From NCBI GenBank assembly GCA_016702555.1, contig JADJDV010000007.1:744001-808000 (forward strand): a DNA stretch of 64,000 bases, given 5' to 3'. The position numbers and the translations under genes are program-made. This DNA is from Burkholderiales bacterium (GTDB lineage: Bacteria > Pseudomonadota > Gammaproteobacteria > Burkholderiales > Burkholderiaceae_C). The notes under the pieces are model-generated. The model saw only the letters and a list, made by a program, of their open reading frames with translations. It had not been told where the DNA came from and did no database searches. This document shows positions 31,523 through 40,551 of this stretch, in pieces; position 1 is the stretch's first letter; every line of letters begins with the position of its first letter.

Positions 31523-34396
31523 TCAGGCGATCGTGCGGGTTTCGCCCGCGCCGTACAGGTTGCCGATGCAGCGGCCGCACAGCGTGGGGTGCTCGGCGTG
31601 CTGGCCGACGTCGGGCTCGTAGTGCCAGCAGCGCTCGCACTTGAGGTCCGTCGAGGCGCTGGCGCTGACCGACAGGGCGTCGCCCGCTTTCAGCTCGATG
31701 ACGGAGGTGATGAAGACGAACTTCAGGTCGCTGCCCAGGCCGGCCAGCAGTGCATGGTCGGCTGGCGGCGCGGTGAGCACCACCTTGGCCTGCAGTGACG
31801 AACCGACCTCGCCTTTCTCGCGCAACACCTCGATGTCCTTGTTGACCAGTTCACGGATCTCGCGGATGCGTTCCCACTTCTGCAGCAGCTTGGCATCGGG
31901 TGCCTCGAAGGGCCAGAACTCCTCGAAGAAGATCGAATCCTGGCCGCCGAACACCTTCCACGCCTCTTCGGCGGTGAAGCTGAGAAAGGGTGCCATCCAG
32001 CGCAGCATGGCGTTCGTCAGCTGCCACAGCGCCGTCTGTGCGCTGCGCCGCGCGAGCGACTTGGGCGCCGTGGTGTACAGGCGGTCCTTCAGCACGTCGA
32101 GGTAGAAGCCGCCCAGGTCTTCCGAGCAGAACAGCTGCAGCTTGGCGACCACGGGGTGGAATTCGTACACCTTGTAATGCGCCAGCACCTCGTTCTGGAA
32201 TTCGGCCGCGCGCGCCAGCATCCAGCGGTCAATCTCTAGCAAATCGTCCTGCGCCACCGCATCCTTGGCCGGGTCGAAATCGCTGGTGTTGGCCAGCAGA
32301 AAGCGCAGCGTGTTGCGGATGCGGCGGTAGGCGTCGATGACGCGCGCCATGATCTTGTCGTCGCCCGCGATGTCGCCTGAGTAGTCGCTGGCGGCCACCC
32401 ACAGGCGCAGGATTTCGGCGCCCCACTTCTTGTTGGCCTCTTGCAGGTCGATGCCGTTGCCGAGCGACTTGCTCATCTTGCGGCCCTGCGCATCCACCGT
32501 GAAGCCGTGCGTGAGCAGGCTGCGGTAAGGCGCGCGGCCACGGATGGCGCTGGCCAGCAGCAGCGAGGAGTGGAACCAGCCGCGGTGCTGGTCGTGGCCT
32601 TCCAAATACATGTCCGCCTCAGGCCCCGGAGCGCCCGTGCGCGGATCAATGTCCGTGTGGTGCTCGTTCGGGTGCGTGCCGCACAGCACGTGGTCGAACG
32701 TGGAGCCGGAGTCGAACCACACCTCCAGAATGTCGTTGAACTTGCGGTAGTGCTGGCCGTCTTCGTCGCCCAGGATTTCTTCCGGCGTCACGCGGCTCCA
32801 AGCCTCGATGCCGCCCTGCTCGATGATGTCGGCCGCCTGGTCCAGGATTTCCATGGTGCGTGGGTGCAACTCGTCCGTCTCCTTGTGCAAGAAGAAGGCA
32901 ATCGGCACGCCCCAGGCGCGCTGGCGGCTGATGACCCAGTCGGGGCGCCCGGCGATCATGTCGCGCAGGCGGGCCTTGCCGCTGGGGGGGTAGAAGGCGG
33001 TGTTTTCGATGGCGCGCAGCGCGGTGGTGCGCAGGGTCTCCGGCGCCTTGTCCTTGGTGAACACGCCTTCGCCTTCGTCCATGCGCACAAACCATTGCGA
33101 TGCGGCGCGGTAGATCACCGGCGACTTGTGGCGCCAGCAATGCGGGTAGCTGTGCGAGATGCTGCTGGTGGCGAGCAGCCGGCCGGCCTCATCCAGCGTC
33201 TTGACGATGACGGGCACGGACTTCCAGATGTCCAGCCCGCCGAACAGCGGAAAGTCGGCTGCGTAGCTGCCTTTGCCTTGCACCGGGTTCAGGATGTCGG
33301 CGTGCGCCAGGCCGTGCGCCACGCACGAATTGAAGTCTTCAATACCGTAAGCGGGCGACGAATGCACGATACCCGTGCCGTCGGTGTCGGTGGCGTAGTC
33401 GGCCAGGTAGACGGGCGCCAGGCGTTGGTAGCCCCACGAACCATCCTCGTTTTTGACGTCGTACAGCGGGTGCTCGAAGTCCAGCCCGCCCAGCTTGTCG
33501 CCCATGGCCGTGGCGATGACCCGGCCTTCGAGGCCGTAGCGCTTCAGGCTGTCTTCCACCCGCGCACTCGCCAGCACCAGCAGGCCCTTGGGCGTGTCGA
33601 CCAGCGCGTGCTCGATGTGCGGGCCCACGTTGAGCGCCTGGTTGGCGGGGATGGTCCAGGCGGTGGTGGTCCAGATGACGATGAAGGCCGGCTTGTCGAG
33701 CTTCGGTAACCCGAAGGCGGCGGCCAGCTTGCTTGGCTCGGCGGCTTCAAACGCCACATCGACGGTGTTGCTCTTCTTGTCCTGGTATTCGATCTCGGCC
33801 TCGGCCAGCGCCGATCCGCAGTCGAAGCACCAATAGACGGGCTTGAGGCCGCGATAGACAAAGCCGCGCTCGATCAGACGCTTGAACAGGCGCAGCTCGC
33901 CCGCCTCGTTCGGCTTGTTCATGGTCTTGTAGGGGTTGTCCCATTCGCCCAGCACGCCCAGGCGCTTGAAGTCGGCCATTTGCAAGCCGATCTGCTCGGT
34001 GGCGTAGGCGCGGCTCTTGGCCTGCATCTCGTCGCGGCTCAGGTTGCGGCCGTAGAGCTTTTCGATCTGGTTCTCGATCGGCAGACCGTGGCAGTCCCAG
34101 CCCGGCACGTAGCGCGCGTCCAGCCCTTTGAGCTGCTGCGTCTTGACGATCATGTCCTTCAGGATCTTGTTGACTGCGTGGCCGGCGTGCAGCTGGCCGT
34201 TGGCGTAGGGCGGGCCATCGTGCAGGATGAATTTTTCGCGCCCGGCGCGGGCCTGGCGCAGGCGCTTGTACAGGCCCGTCTCGTCCCATTCCTTGATCCA
34301 GCCCGGCTCGCGCTTGGGCAAATCGCCGCGCATGGGGAAGGGCGTGTCGGGCAGATTCAGGGTCTTGCGGTAGTCGGTCTTGTTCTCGGTGCTCAT
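31523..34396 (-). CDS. ileS: Isoleucine-tRNA ligase
   Basis: IleS charges tRNA-Ile and edits valine. The 957-residue protein has the class I HIGH motif as HAGH at 70-73, the CP1 editing domain, KMSKS in GRKMSKSLGNG (about residue 636), and a C-terminal zinc finger with CERCWHYEPDVG and CGRC. The length matches the bacterial type. It is the middle gene of the ribF-ileS-lspA block, but a dispersed repeat and about 230 bases separate it from ribF, so it may have its own promoter. Confidence 0.98.
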   Translation of the reverse strand: MSTENKTDYRKTLNLPDTPFPMRGDLPKREPGWIKEWDETGLYKRLRQARAGREKFILHDGPPYANGQLHAGHAVNKILKDMIVKTQQLKGLDARYVPGWDCHGLPIENQIEKLYGRNLSRDEMQAKSRAYATEQIGLQMADFKRLGVLGEWDNPYKTMNKPNEAGELRLFKRLIERGFVYRGLKPVYWCFDCGSALAEAEIEYQDKKSNTVDVAFEAAEPSKLAAAFGLPKLDKPAFIVIWTTTAWTIPANQALNVGPHIEHALVDTPKGLLVLASARVEDSLKRYGLEGRVIATAMGDKLGGLDFEHPLYDVKNEDGSWGYQRLAPVYLADYATDTDGTGIVHSSPAYGIEDFNSCVAHGLAHADILNPVQGKGSYAADFPLFGGLDIWKSVPVIVKTLDEAGRLLATSSISHSYPHCWRHKSPVIYRAASQWFVRMDEGEGVFTKDKAPETLRTTALRAIENTAFYPPSGKARLRDMIAGRPDWVISRQRAWGVPIAFFLHKETDELHPRTMEILDQAADIIEQGGIEAWSRVTPEEILGDEDGQHYRKFNDILEVWFDSGSTFDHVLCGTHPNEHHTDIDPRTGAPGPEADMYLEGHDQHRGWFHSSLLLASAIRGRAPYRSLLTHGFTVDAQGRKMSKSLGNGIDLQEANKKWGAEILRLWVAASDYSGDIAGDDKIMARVIDAYRRIRNTLRFLLANTSDFDPAKDAVAQDDLLEIDRWMLARAAEFQNEVLAHYKVYEFHPVVAKLQLFCSEDLGGFYLDVLKDRLYTTAPKSLARRSAQTALWQLTNAMLRWMAPFLSFTAEEAWKVFGGQDSIFFEEFWPFEAPDAKLLQKWERIREIRELVNKDIEVLREKGEVGSSLQAKVVLTAPPADHALLAGLGSDLKFVFITSVIELKAGDALSVSASASTDLKCERCWHYEPDVGQHAEHPTLCGRCIGNLYGAGETRTIA

Positions 34397-34413
34397 GGGA
34401 GGGATGCGCTTTT

Positions 34414-34518
34414 ATTGAACGCAGAGGGCGCAAAGGTTTCGCAAAGAACGCGGAAAAATCAGTTTTTCTTTCGCGTCTTTTGCGCCATCTCCGCGCTCTT
34501 TGCGTTCGGCTGTTGAAC
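34414..34518 (+). repeat. Dispersed inverted-repeat family B, copy 2
   Basis: ACGCAGAGGGCGCAAAG (34419-34435) matches copy 1 (11197-11213) in 16 of 17 bases, followed by the same T-rich centre and GCGTCTTTTGCGCC half. The outer ends GAACGCA and TGCGTTCGGC pair. It lies between ribF and ileS, just upstream of the ileS start, so it is in the ileS leader if transcription comes from ribF. Confidence 0.75.
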
Positions 34519-34625
34519 AGCGGGTTCTTTGGGGAAACAGTCGCTTGTTCTTGTAGAGCAAGCGCGAGCTGCTATGAAAAAAGAGATGGGGCCTGTGGCG
34601 GGGGAGGGGCGCGCCCGCCGCCCCT

Positions 34626-35648
34626 TCAAATTCGCTTGTCGCGCGCGGCCAGCCAGGCGCGTGCGTCGTCACAGTCGCGCGCGATGCCTTCGGTCAGTGC
34701 CGCCAGGCTGTGATAGCGCAATTCGTCGTGCAGTTTATGCAGCAGATCCACGCGGATAATTTTACCGTAGGCGCCTTCGTCACCGAGCTGCGCCGGCCAG
34801 TCGAGGACGTGCGTTTCCAGCAGCACGCGCCCGCCGTTGACGTCGTGTGGGTCCAGCGAGGGGCGCACGCCCAGGTTGGCCACGCCGGGCAGCGGCTGGT
34901 CGGTCAGGCCGTGCACCTCGACCACGAAGATGCCGCTGGCGGCCGGCTTCCAGGCGTGCGCGCGGCGCGAAAAGCGCAGGTTCAGGGTGCGAAAGCCGTC
35001 GCCCTTGCCGGCCGCGCTTTCGGCCAGCGCGCGGCCCAGCTTGCGGCCGTGCACCACGCGGCCGCTGATGCTGTAAGGCCGCCCGAGCAGCGCGGCGGCC
35101 TCATCCATGCGGCCGGCGGCCAGCGCCTCGCGCACGGCGGTGGACGACACGCGCAGCCCGTGCACCTCGTACGACTGCATGCGCGCCACGTCAAAGCCCT
35201 GGGCCACGCCGGCCGCGTCCAGCATGGCGTAGTCGCCCGCGCGCTTGGCGCCAAAGCGGAAGTCGTCGCCCACCAGCACGTAGCGCACGCTTAAGGCCCG
35301 CACCAGCATGTCATTGATGAACTCCTCAGGCGGCTGGCTGGCCAGCGTGGCGTTGAAGGGCAGCACGACGGTCTGGTCGACCCCGCAGTTGGCCAACTCG
35401 GCCAGCTTGTCGCGGAAGGTGGTGATGCGCGGCGGTGCCAGGTCGGGCTTGTTCAACACGGCCGCGAAGTAGTCGCGCGGGTGCGGCTCAAAGGTCATCA
35501 CGCAACTGGGTACGTTGCGGTGCGCGGCCTCGTTTCTCAACAGCGCCAGCATGGCCTGGTGGCCGCGGTGCACGCCGTCGAAGTTGCCAATCGTCAGGGC
35601 GCAGCCGGGCGCGATGCCGGGGTGGCGCAAGCCGCGGAAGATCTTCAT
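34626..35648 (-). CDS. ribF: Bifunctional riboflavin kinase/FAD synthetase
   Basis: RibF phosphorylates riboflavin to FMN and adenylates FMN to FAD. The 340-residue protein has the N-terminal nucleotidyltransferase domain with GNFDGVHRGHQ at 22-32 and the C-terminal flavokinase domain with GRPYSISGRVVHGRKLGR near residue 190. The length is a little above the E. coli 313. It heads the ribF-ileS-lspA block and is divergent from the HNH gene. Confidence 0.96.
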   Translation of the reverse strand: MKIFRGLRHPGIAPGCALTIGNFDGVHRGHQAMLALLRNEAAHRNVPSCVMTFEPHPRDYFAAVLNKPDLAPPRITTFRDKLAELANCGVDQTVVLPFNATLASQPPEEFINDMLVRALSVRYVLVGDDFRFGAKRAGDYAMLDAAGVAQGFDVARMQSYEVHGLRVSSTAVREALAAGRMDEAAALLGRPYSISGRVVHGRKLGRALAESAAGKGDGFRTLNLRFSRRAHAWKPAASGIFVVEVHGLTDQPLPGVANLGVRPSLDPHDVNGGRVLLETHVLDWPAQLGDEGAYGKIIRVDLLHKLHDELRYHSLAALTEGIARDCDDARAWLAARDKRI

Positions 35649-35828
35649 GGGATGGTTGAATTATCTTTTTGATAGCGCGCCCCGCAGACCAGTCAAGCGC
35701 AGCGACGCGGAATTGTCACGAAAACGGAGTATATTGCGTGGTTGGCGTGACATCGGTTCATGCACAGGCGGCTGGCCCTGGCAACGCCAGCCACAGACGA
35801 TGGTTTCTTCCACAAGAGGAGTCGTTTT

Positions 35829-36386
35829 GTGAAGGTGCTCAAGCTGTCGGCACAAGGCTTGCCGCAATCGTGGATCACGCTGGAGCAGGCGGTGATCCAC
35901 TACGCGGCCGAAGAAGTGCGCTGGGAAGTCGGCCAGCAGGTGGCGACGTTTCGCGGCGGTCACAACGCGCGCACTGGCGAGCAGTCGATCATCACGGTCA
36001 ACAGCATCATCGGCACGCGCGGCGTGCCGGGCATCAACCCGTTCGATCTGCGCCCGGGCCTGACCAACAGCAAGCTGTTCGCGCGCGACCGCAATCTCTG
36101 TGCCTACTGCGGCGACCACTTTCATGAGACCGAGCTGACGCGCGAACACATCATCCCGGTGGCGCAGAAAGGCCGCGACCACTGGATGAACGTGGTCACC
36201 GCCTGCCGCGGCTGCAACCACCGCAAGAGCGATCGCACGCCCGAGCAGGCGCGCATGCCACTGCTCTACACGCCCTACGTGCCCAGCCTGTGGGAAGACT
36301 TCATCCTGCGCAACCGCCGCATCCTGGCGGACCAGATGGAGTTCCTGATGGCGCACTTGCCCAAGACGTCGCGGCTGCACAGCTGA
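35829..36386 (+). CDS. HNH endonuclease family protein
   Basis: The 185-residue protein has an HNH/McrA-type domain with zinc cysteines in LCAYCGDHF and CRGCNHRKSD and the central LTREHIIPVAQKGRDHWMN. I recall near-identical stand-alone proteins in many Burkholderiales, with unknown role. The GTG at 35829 (VKVLKLSAQG) is fixed by AGGAG at 35817-35821; the ORF could extend to 35760 but that part lies on a leader hairpin (35770-35776 with 35786-35792). A TATATT at 35730-35735 may be a -10. Confidence 0.85.
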   Translation: MKVLKLSAQGLPQSWITLEQAVIHYAAEEVRWEVGQQVATFRGGHNARTGEQSIITVNSIIGTRGVPGINPFDLRPGLTNSKLFARDRNLCAYCGDHFHETELTREHIIPVAQKGRDHWMNVVTACRGCNHRKSDRTPEQARMPLLYTPYVPSLWEDFILRNRRILADQMEFLMAHLPKTSRLHS

Positions 36387-36394
36387 TCTGAAGA

Positions 36395-36470
36395 GGTTCG
36401 GCGTTCAGAGTTGAGTGTTGAGCGTGAAAGAGGGCGGGCTGTTACGCTCAACGCCGAACGCTCAACCCCC
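36395..36470. repeat. Multi-armed inverted repeat between HNH and ATPase genes
   Basis: TTCGGCGTT (36397-36405) pairs with AACGCCGAA (36450-36458), and GTTGAGCGT (36417-36425) pairs with ACGCTCAAC (36444-36452). The strings GTTGAG and GCGTT recur in both arms, so several alternative hairpins can form. It occupies nearly all of the gap and ends just before the ATG of the next gene. Confidence 0.65.
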
Positions 36471-36472
36471 AG

Positions 36473-37075
36473 ATGCCCCGACTCATCTTCTTCTGCGGCC
36501 ACGCCGGCACCGGCAAGACCACGCTGGCGCGACGCGCCATCGCCGCGCTGATGGCCGAGGCGCATGTGCAGTGCAGCGGTGAATCGTTCTGCCTGCTCGA
36601 CAAGGACACGCTCTACGGCGACTACAGCTCGGCCGTGATGGGTGTGCTGACGGGCGACCCCAACGACCGCGACAGCCCGCCCTACCTGCAGCATCTGCGC
36701 GACCCCGAATACCACGGCCTGCTGCAGACCGCGCGCGAGAACCTGGGCCTGGGTGTCAGCACCATCGTCGTCGGCCCGCTGTCGCGTGAGGTGCGCGCGC
36801 ACCAACTGGCCGATCGCGCCTGGCTGGGCGTGGGCGACGATGTGTCGGTGCACATCGTCTGGGTGCACCTGCAAGAGGACGAGGCGCGCCGCCGCATCGC
36901 CGCGCGCGGCAACCCCAACGACGCCTGGAAGCTGGCGCACTGGCATGACTACCGCACGCGCCTGTTTCTGCCCGCCGCAGCCGACTACCCCGAGCTGCTG
37001 ATGTTCGACAACACGCGCGCCTCGGCGCAGGATTTCGATCAGTTGCTGGAATCCCTGGGCGCGTCGTCGGCTTGA
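36473..37075 (+). CDS. P-loop AAA-type ATPase/kinase
   Basis: The 200-residue protein has a Walker A motif GHAGTGKTT at 9-17 and looks like the small-molecule kinase-like P-loop proteins (Zeta-toxin or gluconate-kinase type), with STIVVGPLSREVR and VHIVWVHLQEDEARRRIAARG further on. The substrate is unknown. It starts 87 bases after the HNH gene and is convergent with the acyl-CoA dehydrogenase gene. Confidence 0.82.
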   Translation: MPRLIFFCGHAGTGKTTLARRAIAALMAEAHVQCSGESFCLLDKDTLYGDYSSAVMGVLTGDPNDRDSPPYLQHLRDPEYHGLLQTARENLGLGVSTIVVGPLSREVRAHQLADRAWLGVGDDVSVHIVWVHLQEDEARRRIAARGNPNDAWKLAHWHDYRTRLFLPAAADYPELLMFDNTRASAQDFDQLLESLGASSA

Positions 37076-37102
37076 CGCGCCCGGTTCACGTCTTCACAAG
37101 CC

Positions 37103-38221
37103 TCAGGCGAACACGCCCGCCGATGCCTGCATGCGCTCGCTCACTTCGCCCAGGTGGTGCAGCGTGTCGCCGTAAGTCATCTCGAGTTGGGTGAGGAACT
37201 TGAAGTAGTGGCTGCCGACGTACTCGTCGGTCACGCCAATGCCGCCGTGCAGTTGCACCGATTCCTGACCAACGAAGCGCATGGATTTGCCGAGTTGCAC
37301 CTTGGCGCGCGACAGCGCCTGGCGGCGTTCGGCCTCGTCTGCGTTCAGTTTCAGCGTGGCGTAGTAGCTCATCGAGCGCGCCAGCTCCAGCTGCATCTTC
37401 ATGTCGGCCGCGCGGTGGCGCAGCGCCTGGAAGCTGGCGATGACCACGCCGAACTGCTTGCGCTGGTTCATGTATTCGGTGGTCAGCTTCAGCGTCTGGT
37501 CCATCGCGCCCACGCCTTCGGCACACACGCAGGCGATGCCCACGTCGACCGCGAAGCTCAGCGCGGCCAGGCCATCGGTGGTGATGAGCGTGGCGGGCGC
37601 GTTGTCCAGCTTGACGTCGGCGGCGCGCGCTTCGTCCTGGGTCAGGTAGCCGCGTGTGCTGACGCCCTTGGCTGAGCGCTCCACAATGAACAGCGCCAGC
37701 TTGCCGTCCAGCACGGCGGGCACGACGAAGGCGTCGGCTTGGTCGCCAGCGGGGACGATGTTCTTCAGCGCGGTGACGGCGTAACCGTCGTCGCCCGACT
37801 TGCCCGCCTTGGCGTCGCACACGTCGAGCCGGTAGCGCGCCTTGCGCTCCTGCTGCGCCAACACCACCAGCGCTTCGCCACTGGCGATTTTTGGCAGCCA
37901 TGCGCTCTTGACGGCGTCGTCGCCGTACGCCTGAATGACGGCGCCGGTGACGAAGGCCTGCTTCAACGGCTCGGTGACGATGCCGCGGCCCAGCTCTTCC
38001 ATCACCACCATGGCCTCTACGGGGCCTAGCCCCAAGCCGCCGTGGTCTTCGCTGACGTAGATGCCGGTCAGGCCCAGTTCGGCCAGTTCGTTGTACACGC
38101 CGCGGTCAAAGCCGCCGGCGGCCACGATCTGTTGGCGGCGCTCGAAGTCGTAGCTTTTTTCCACCCACTTAGCGACGGCGTCGCGCAGAGCTTGCTGGTC
38201 GTCTGAAAAATCGAAGTCCAT
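37103..38221 (-). CDS. Acyl-CoA dehydrogenase family protein
   Basis: The 372-residue flavoprotein has the ACAD fold: the N-terminal helical domain, VYVSEDHGGLGLG-type segment near residue 55, and the C-terminal QLHGGIGVTDEYVGSHYFKFL. It would oxidise an acyl-CoA at the alpha-beta bond with electron transfer flavoprotein as acceptor. The usual catalytic glutamate is not obvious to me. It follows another ACAD gene after a REP-like spacer; such pairs are common in steroid, bile-acid or branched-acid degradation and may form heteromers. Confidence 0.88.
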   Translation of the reverse strand: MDFDFSDDQQALRDAVAKWVEKSYDFERRQQIVAAGGFDRGVYNELAELGLTGIYVSEDHGGLGLGPVEAMVVMEELGRGIVTEPLKQAFVTGAVIQAYGDDAVKSAWLPKIASGEALVVLAQQERKARYRLDVCDAKAGKSGDDGYAVTALKNIVPAGDQADAFVVPAVLDGKLALFIVERSAKGVSTRGYLTQDEARAADVKLDNAPATLITTDGLAALSFAVDVGIACVCAEGVGAMDQTLKLTTEYMNQRKQFGVVIASFQALRHRAADMKMQLELARSMSYYATLKLNADEAERRQALSRAKVQLGKSMRFVGQESVQLHGGIGVTDEYVGSHYFKFLTQLEMTYGDTLHHLGEVSERMQASAGVFA

Positions 38222-38247
38222 GTTTGTCTTCCTTGTGCTTGTCTTGC

Positions 38248-38345
38248 TCCTTCCCCCGCTGGGGGAAGGTGGGGATGGGGGCTGACCGCTGATCTGCTGG
38301 AACCGGGGTGGCCCTCACCCCAACCCTCTCCCAGAGGGAGAGGGG
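38248..38345 (-). repeat. REP-like paired hairpins between two acyl-CoA dehydrogenase genes
   Basis: CCTTCCCCCGCTGGGGGAAGG (from 38250) is a hairpin, and the GTGGGGATGGGGG that follows is complementary to CCCTCACCCCAACCC near 38312. A second hairpin, CCCTCTCCCAGAGGGAGAGGG, ends at 38344. This composite is a widespread proteobacterial intergenic repeat as I remember it. It may stabilise or split the transcript of the two genes. Confidence 0.7.
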
Positions 38346-38357
38346 AAATACCGTTCG

Positions 38358-39566
38358 TCAGCCCAGAACCGTCTGGGCCACGATGTTGCGTTGCACTTCG
38401 TTGCTGCCGCCGTAGATCGTCGTCTTGCGGTAGTTGAAGTAGTTGCTCGCCAGCGGTGCGTTGTTGACTTCGCCGCCCGGAAAGCCTTGCAGGCCGGCCG
38501 CCGCGGCCTGATCGCCCTGCCAGCCGGCTTCCATCGCCTCTTCGATGAAGGGCAGGCTGTAGGGGCCGGCGGCCAGCATCATCAGCTCGGTGTAGCGCTG
38601 CTGGATCTCGCTGCCCTTGATCTTCAGCAGACCAGCGATGTCGAGCGGGTTCTTGCCGCTCTTTTCCATCGACAGCACGCGCAGCACCATCATCTCCAGC
38701 GCCACGATGTCGACTTCAAGCAGCGCGATCTGATCGCGGAAACGCAGGTCGTCGTACACGCCCTCGGCCTTGGCGATGCGCTTCAAGCGCTCCAGCTCGC
38801 GCTTGGCGCGGTTGACGTCGGCGATGTTGGTGCGCTCGTGGCTGAGCAGGTGCTTGGCGTAGGTCCAGCCCTTGTTCTCTTCGCCGATCAGGTTCTCGAC
38901 CGGTACCTCGACGTTGTCGAAGAACACGTCGTTGACCTCGACTTCGCCATCCAGCAGCTTGATCGGCCGCACGCTGACGCCGGGCGACTTCATGTCGATC
39001 AGCAGGAAGGAGATGCCGGTCTGCGGCTTGCCCTCGTTGCTGGTGCGCACCAGGTTGAACATCCAGTCGCCGTACTGGCCCAGCGTGGTCCAGGTCTTCT
39101 GGCCGTTGACGATGTACTTGTCACCCCGGCGCTCGGCCTTGGTGCGCACCGAGGCCAGGTCAGAGCCCGAACCCGGCTCGCTGTAGCCCTGGCTCCACCA
39201 CACCTCGCCGCTGGCAATCCCGGGCAGAAAGCGCTCTTGCTGCGCCTTGTTGCCGTAGGCCATGATGACGGGCGCCACCATCACCGGGCCAAAGGGCACG
39301 ATGCGCGGCGCGCCGGCCATGGCCAGTTCTTCCTCGAACAAGTGCTTTTGCACGGCGGTCCAGCCGGGGCCGCCAAACTGCGCTGGCCAGCCGTAGCCCA
39401 GCCAGCCCTTCGCGCCCAGGATCTTGGCCCAGGTCTGCATGTCGTCGCGCGTCAGGCGTTGCGCCTTGTGCACCTTGTCGGAAATGGCCGTAGGCAGCGC
39501 GCCTTTGACCCAGTCGCGAATCTCGTCGCGGAATTTCAGTTCTTCGGAAGTGAAAGCCAGATCCAT
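38358..39566 (-). CDS. Acyl-CoA dehydrogenase family protein
   Basis: The 402-residue ACAD has the YSEPGSGSDLASVRTKAERRGD and NGQKTWTTLGQYGDW motifs (about residues 131-170) that line the flavin and substrate, and an IYGGSNEVQRNIVAQTVLG ending typical of the family. It starts 3 bases after the yceH stop codon, so it is co-transcribed with yceH. The substrate cannot be told from sequence; together with the next ACAD a heteromeric enzyme is possible. Confidence 0.92.
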   Translation of the reverse strand: MDLAFTSEELKFRDEIRDWVKGALPTAISDKVHKAQRLTRDDMQTWAKILGAKGWLGYGWPAQFGGPGWTAVQKHLFEEELAMAGAPRIVPFGPVMVAPVIMAYGNKAQQERFLPGIASGEVWWSQGYSEPGSGSDLASVRTKAERRGDKYIVNGQKTWTTLGQYGDWMFNLVRTSNEGKPQTGISFLLIDMKSPGVSVRPIKLLDGEVEVNDVFFDNVEVPVENLIGEENKGWTYAKHLLSHERTNIADVNRAKRELERLKRIAKAEGVYDDLRFRDQIALLEVDIVALEMMVLRVLSMEKSGKNPLDIAGLLKIKGSEIQQRYTELMMLAAGPYSLPFIEEAMEAGWQGDQAAAAGLQGFPGGEVNNAPLASNYFNYRKTTIYGGSNEVQRNIVAQTVLG

Positions 39567-39569
39567 TGG

Positions 39570-40277
39570 TCAAGTCTCCATTGAGTCCGCGTTTTTAGCA
39601 TGGTCGGCGCCCATTTTTGGTTCCACAGGCGACATGCCCAGTTCGAGACACAGGCGCTCCACGGTGGCGCGCAGGGCAGCCACCTCGGCCTCCAGCGCGG
39701 TGATGCGCTCGTGTTGGCCGCCAGCGCCTGCCGCACCTGCGCCCGCCGCCATCAATTCGGGAAGCGTGGCGACCGACCCGCACAGCAGATGCACCCATCG
39801 GTCCTCGCGCGTGCCGGGCGGGCGTGGCAGCTTGACGACCAGCGGGCCGCCCTTGTCTTCGGGCCGCGCCGCCAGTTCATCCAGAAAACCCTCCACCGAC
39901 GAGATGTCGGCAAAGCGATACCAGCGCTCGGTGTTGATGCGCAACTCGCCCGCGGTTTGCGGGCCGCGCAGCATCAGCAGGCCCAGCAGCACGGCCGATT
40001 GTTCGGGCACGCCCAGGCGGCGCTGAAGGTTGTGCTCATACCTGGTGACCCGGCTGCCGTGCGATTCGATCACCAGGTTCAAGCCGCGCAAGTCGTCCAG
40101 CGCCTCTTGCGCCTGGGCTTCGGTCACGTTCATCACCGGATCGCGGCTGGTCTTCTGGTTGCAGCCGGTGACGACCAGGTTCAGCGACAGCGGGTAGGTG
40201 TCGGGCACGGTGCGGGCTTTTTCCATCAGCGTGCCGAGCACGCGGGCTTCAATGGGGGTGATGTTGCGTGGCGTCAT
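39570..40277 (-). CDS. yceH: YceH family (DUF480) protein
   Basis: The 235-residue protein belongs to DUF480, which has two winged-helix-like domains and unknown function. Recognisable segments are LTPIEARVLGTLMEK-type near residue 7, YPLSLNLVVTGCNQKTSRDPV near residue 28, and LLGLLMLRGPQTAGELR near residue 95. A C-terminal coiled coil (about 185-215) follows. The ATG at 40277 matches the family start. It heads an operon with two acyl-CoA dehydrogenase genes. Confidence 0.9.
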   Translation of the reverse strand: MTPRNITPIEARVLGTLMEKARTVPDTYPLSLNLVVTGCNQKTSRDPVMNVTEAQAQEALDDLRGLNLVIESHGSRVTRYEHNLQRRLGVPEQSAVLLGLLMLRGPQTAGELRINTERWYRFADISSVEGFLDELAARPEDKGGPLVVKLPRPPGTREDRWVHLLCGSVATLPELMAAGAGAAGAGGQHERITALEAEVAALRATVERLCLELGMSPVEPKMGADHAKNADSMET

Positions 40278-40551
40278 GCCGCCAAGAATAGCGACATCCG
40301 CGACGGCCAGAAGGCGTATGGCCAATGGGATAGCTGGCCTTGCCATGCGCCCTGGCAGCGCGTCGGCTATTCAATGAATTTAAACCAATCGTAGCCAGAC
40401 TCCAGCAAGCACGAGTGCGAAAAGCGCATGAATCGATAGCAGATTGAATCTGGCGGCAGGCGTGGCAGGCCGCCTGGTCCAGCAGGTTGCGAGCGCCTCA
40501 CCCTTCGGGGTGATGGTCAGACACGCGGCGGTATTGCACAATGCAGTATTA
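40278..40551. other. Gene-free region upstream of yceH, with a UUCG hairpin
   Basis: About 274 bases lie between yceH and the IS630 element. I see TCACCC-TTCG-GGGTGA (40498-40513), a six-pair stem closed on a UUCG tetraloop, and GCGAAAAGCGC near 40425. No open frame looks real. The hairpin could belong to a lost gene 3' end or a small RNA. Confidence 0.4.

Noticed and set aside
34519..34625. Rho-independent terminator after ribF
   Set aside because: A GC stem (GGGGCG/CGCCCC) follows the stop, but the T-run lies about 30 bases further on, so it does not form a standard terminator.
36473..37075. HNH protein and P-loop ATPase as a two-gene defence system
   Set aside because: The genes are adjacent but separated by a repeat, the HNH protein looks like a widely conserved stand-alone family, and no other defence gene is near.
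40278..40551. Possible tRNA or small RNA gene before the IS630
   Set aside because: Apart from a UUCG hairpin I could not build a cloverleaf or match a known RNA.
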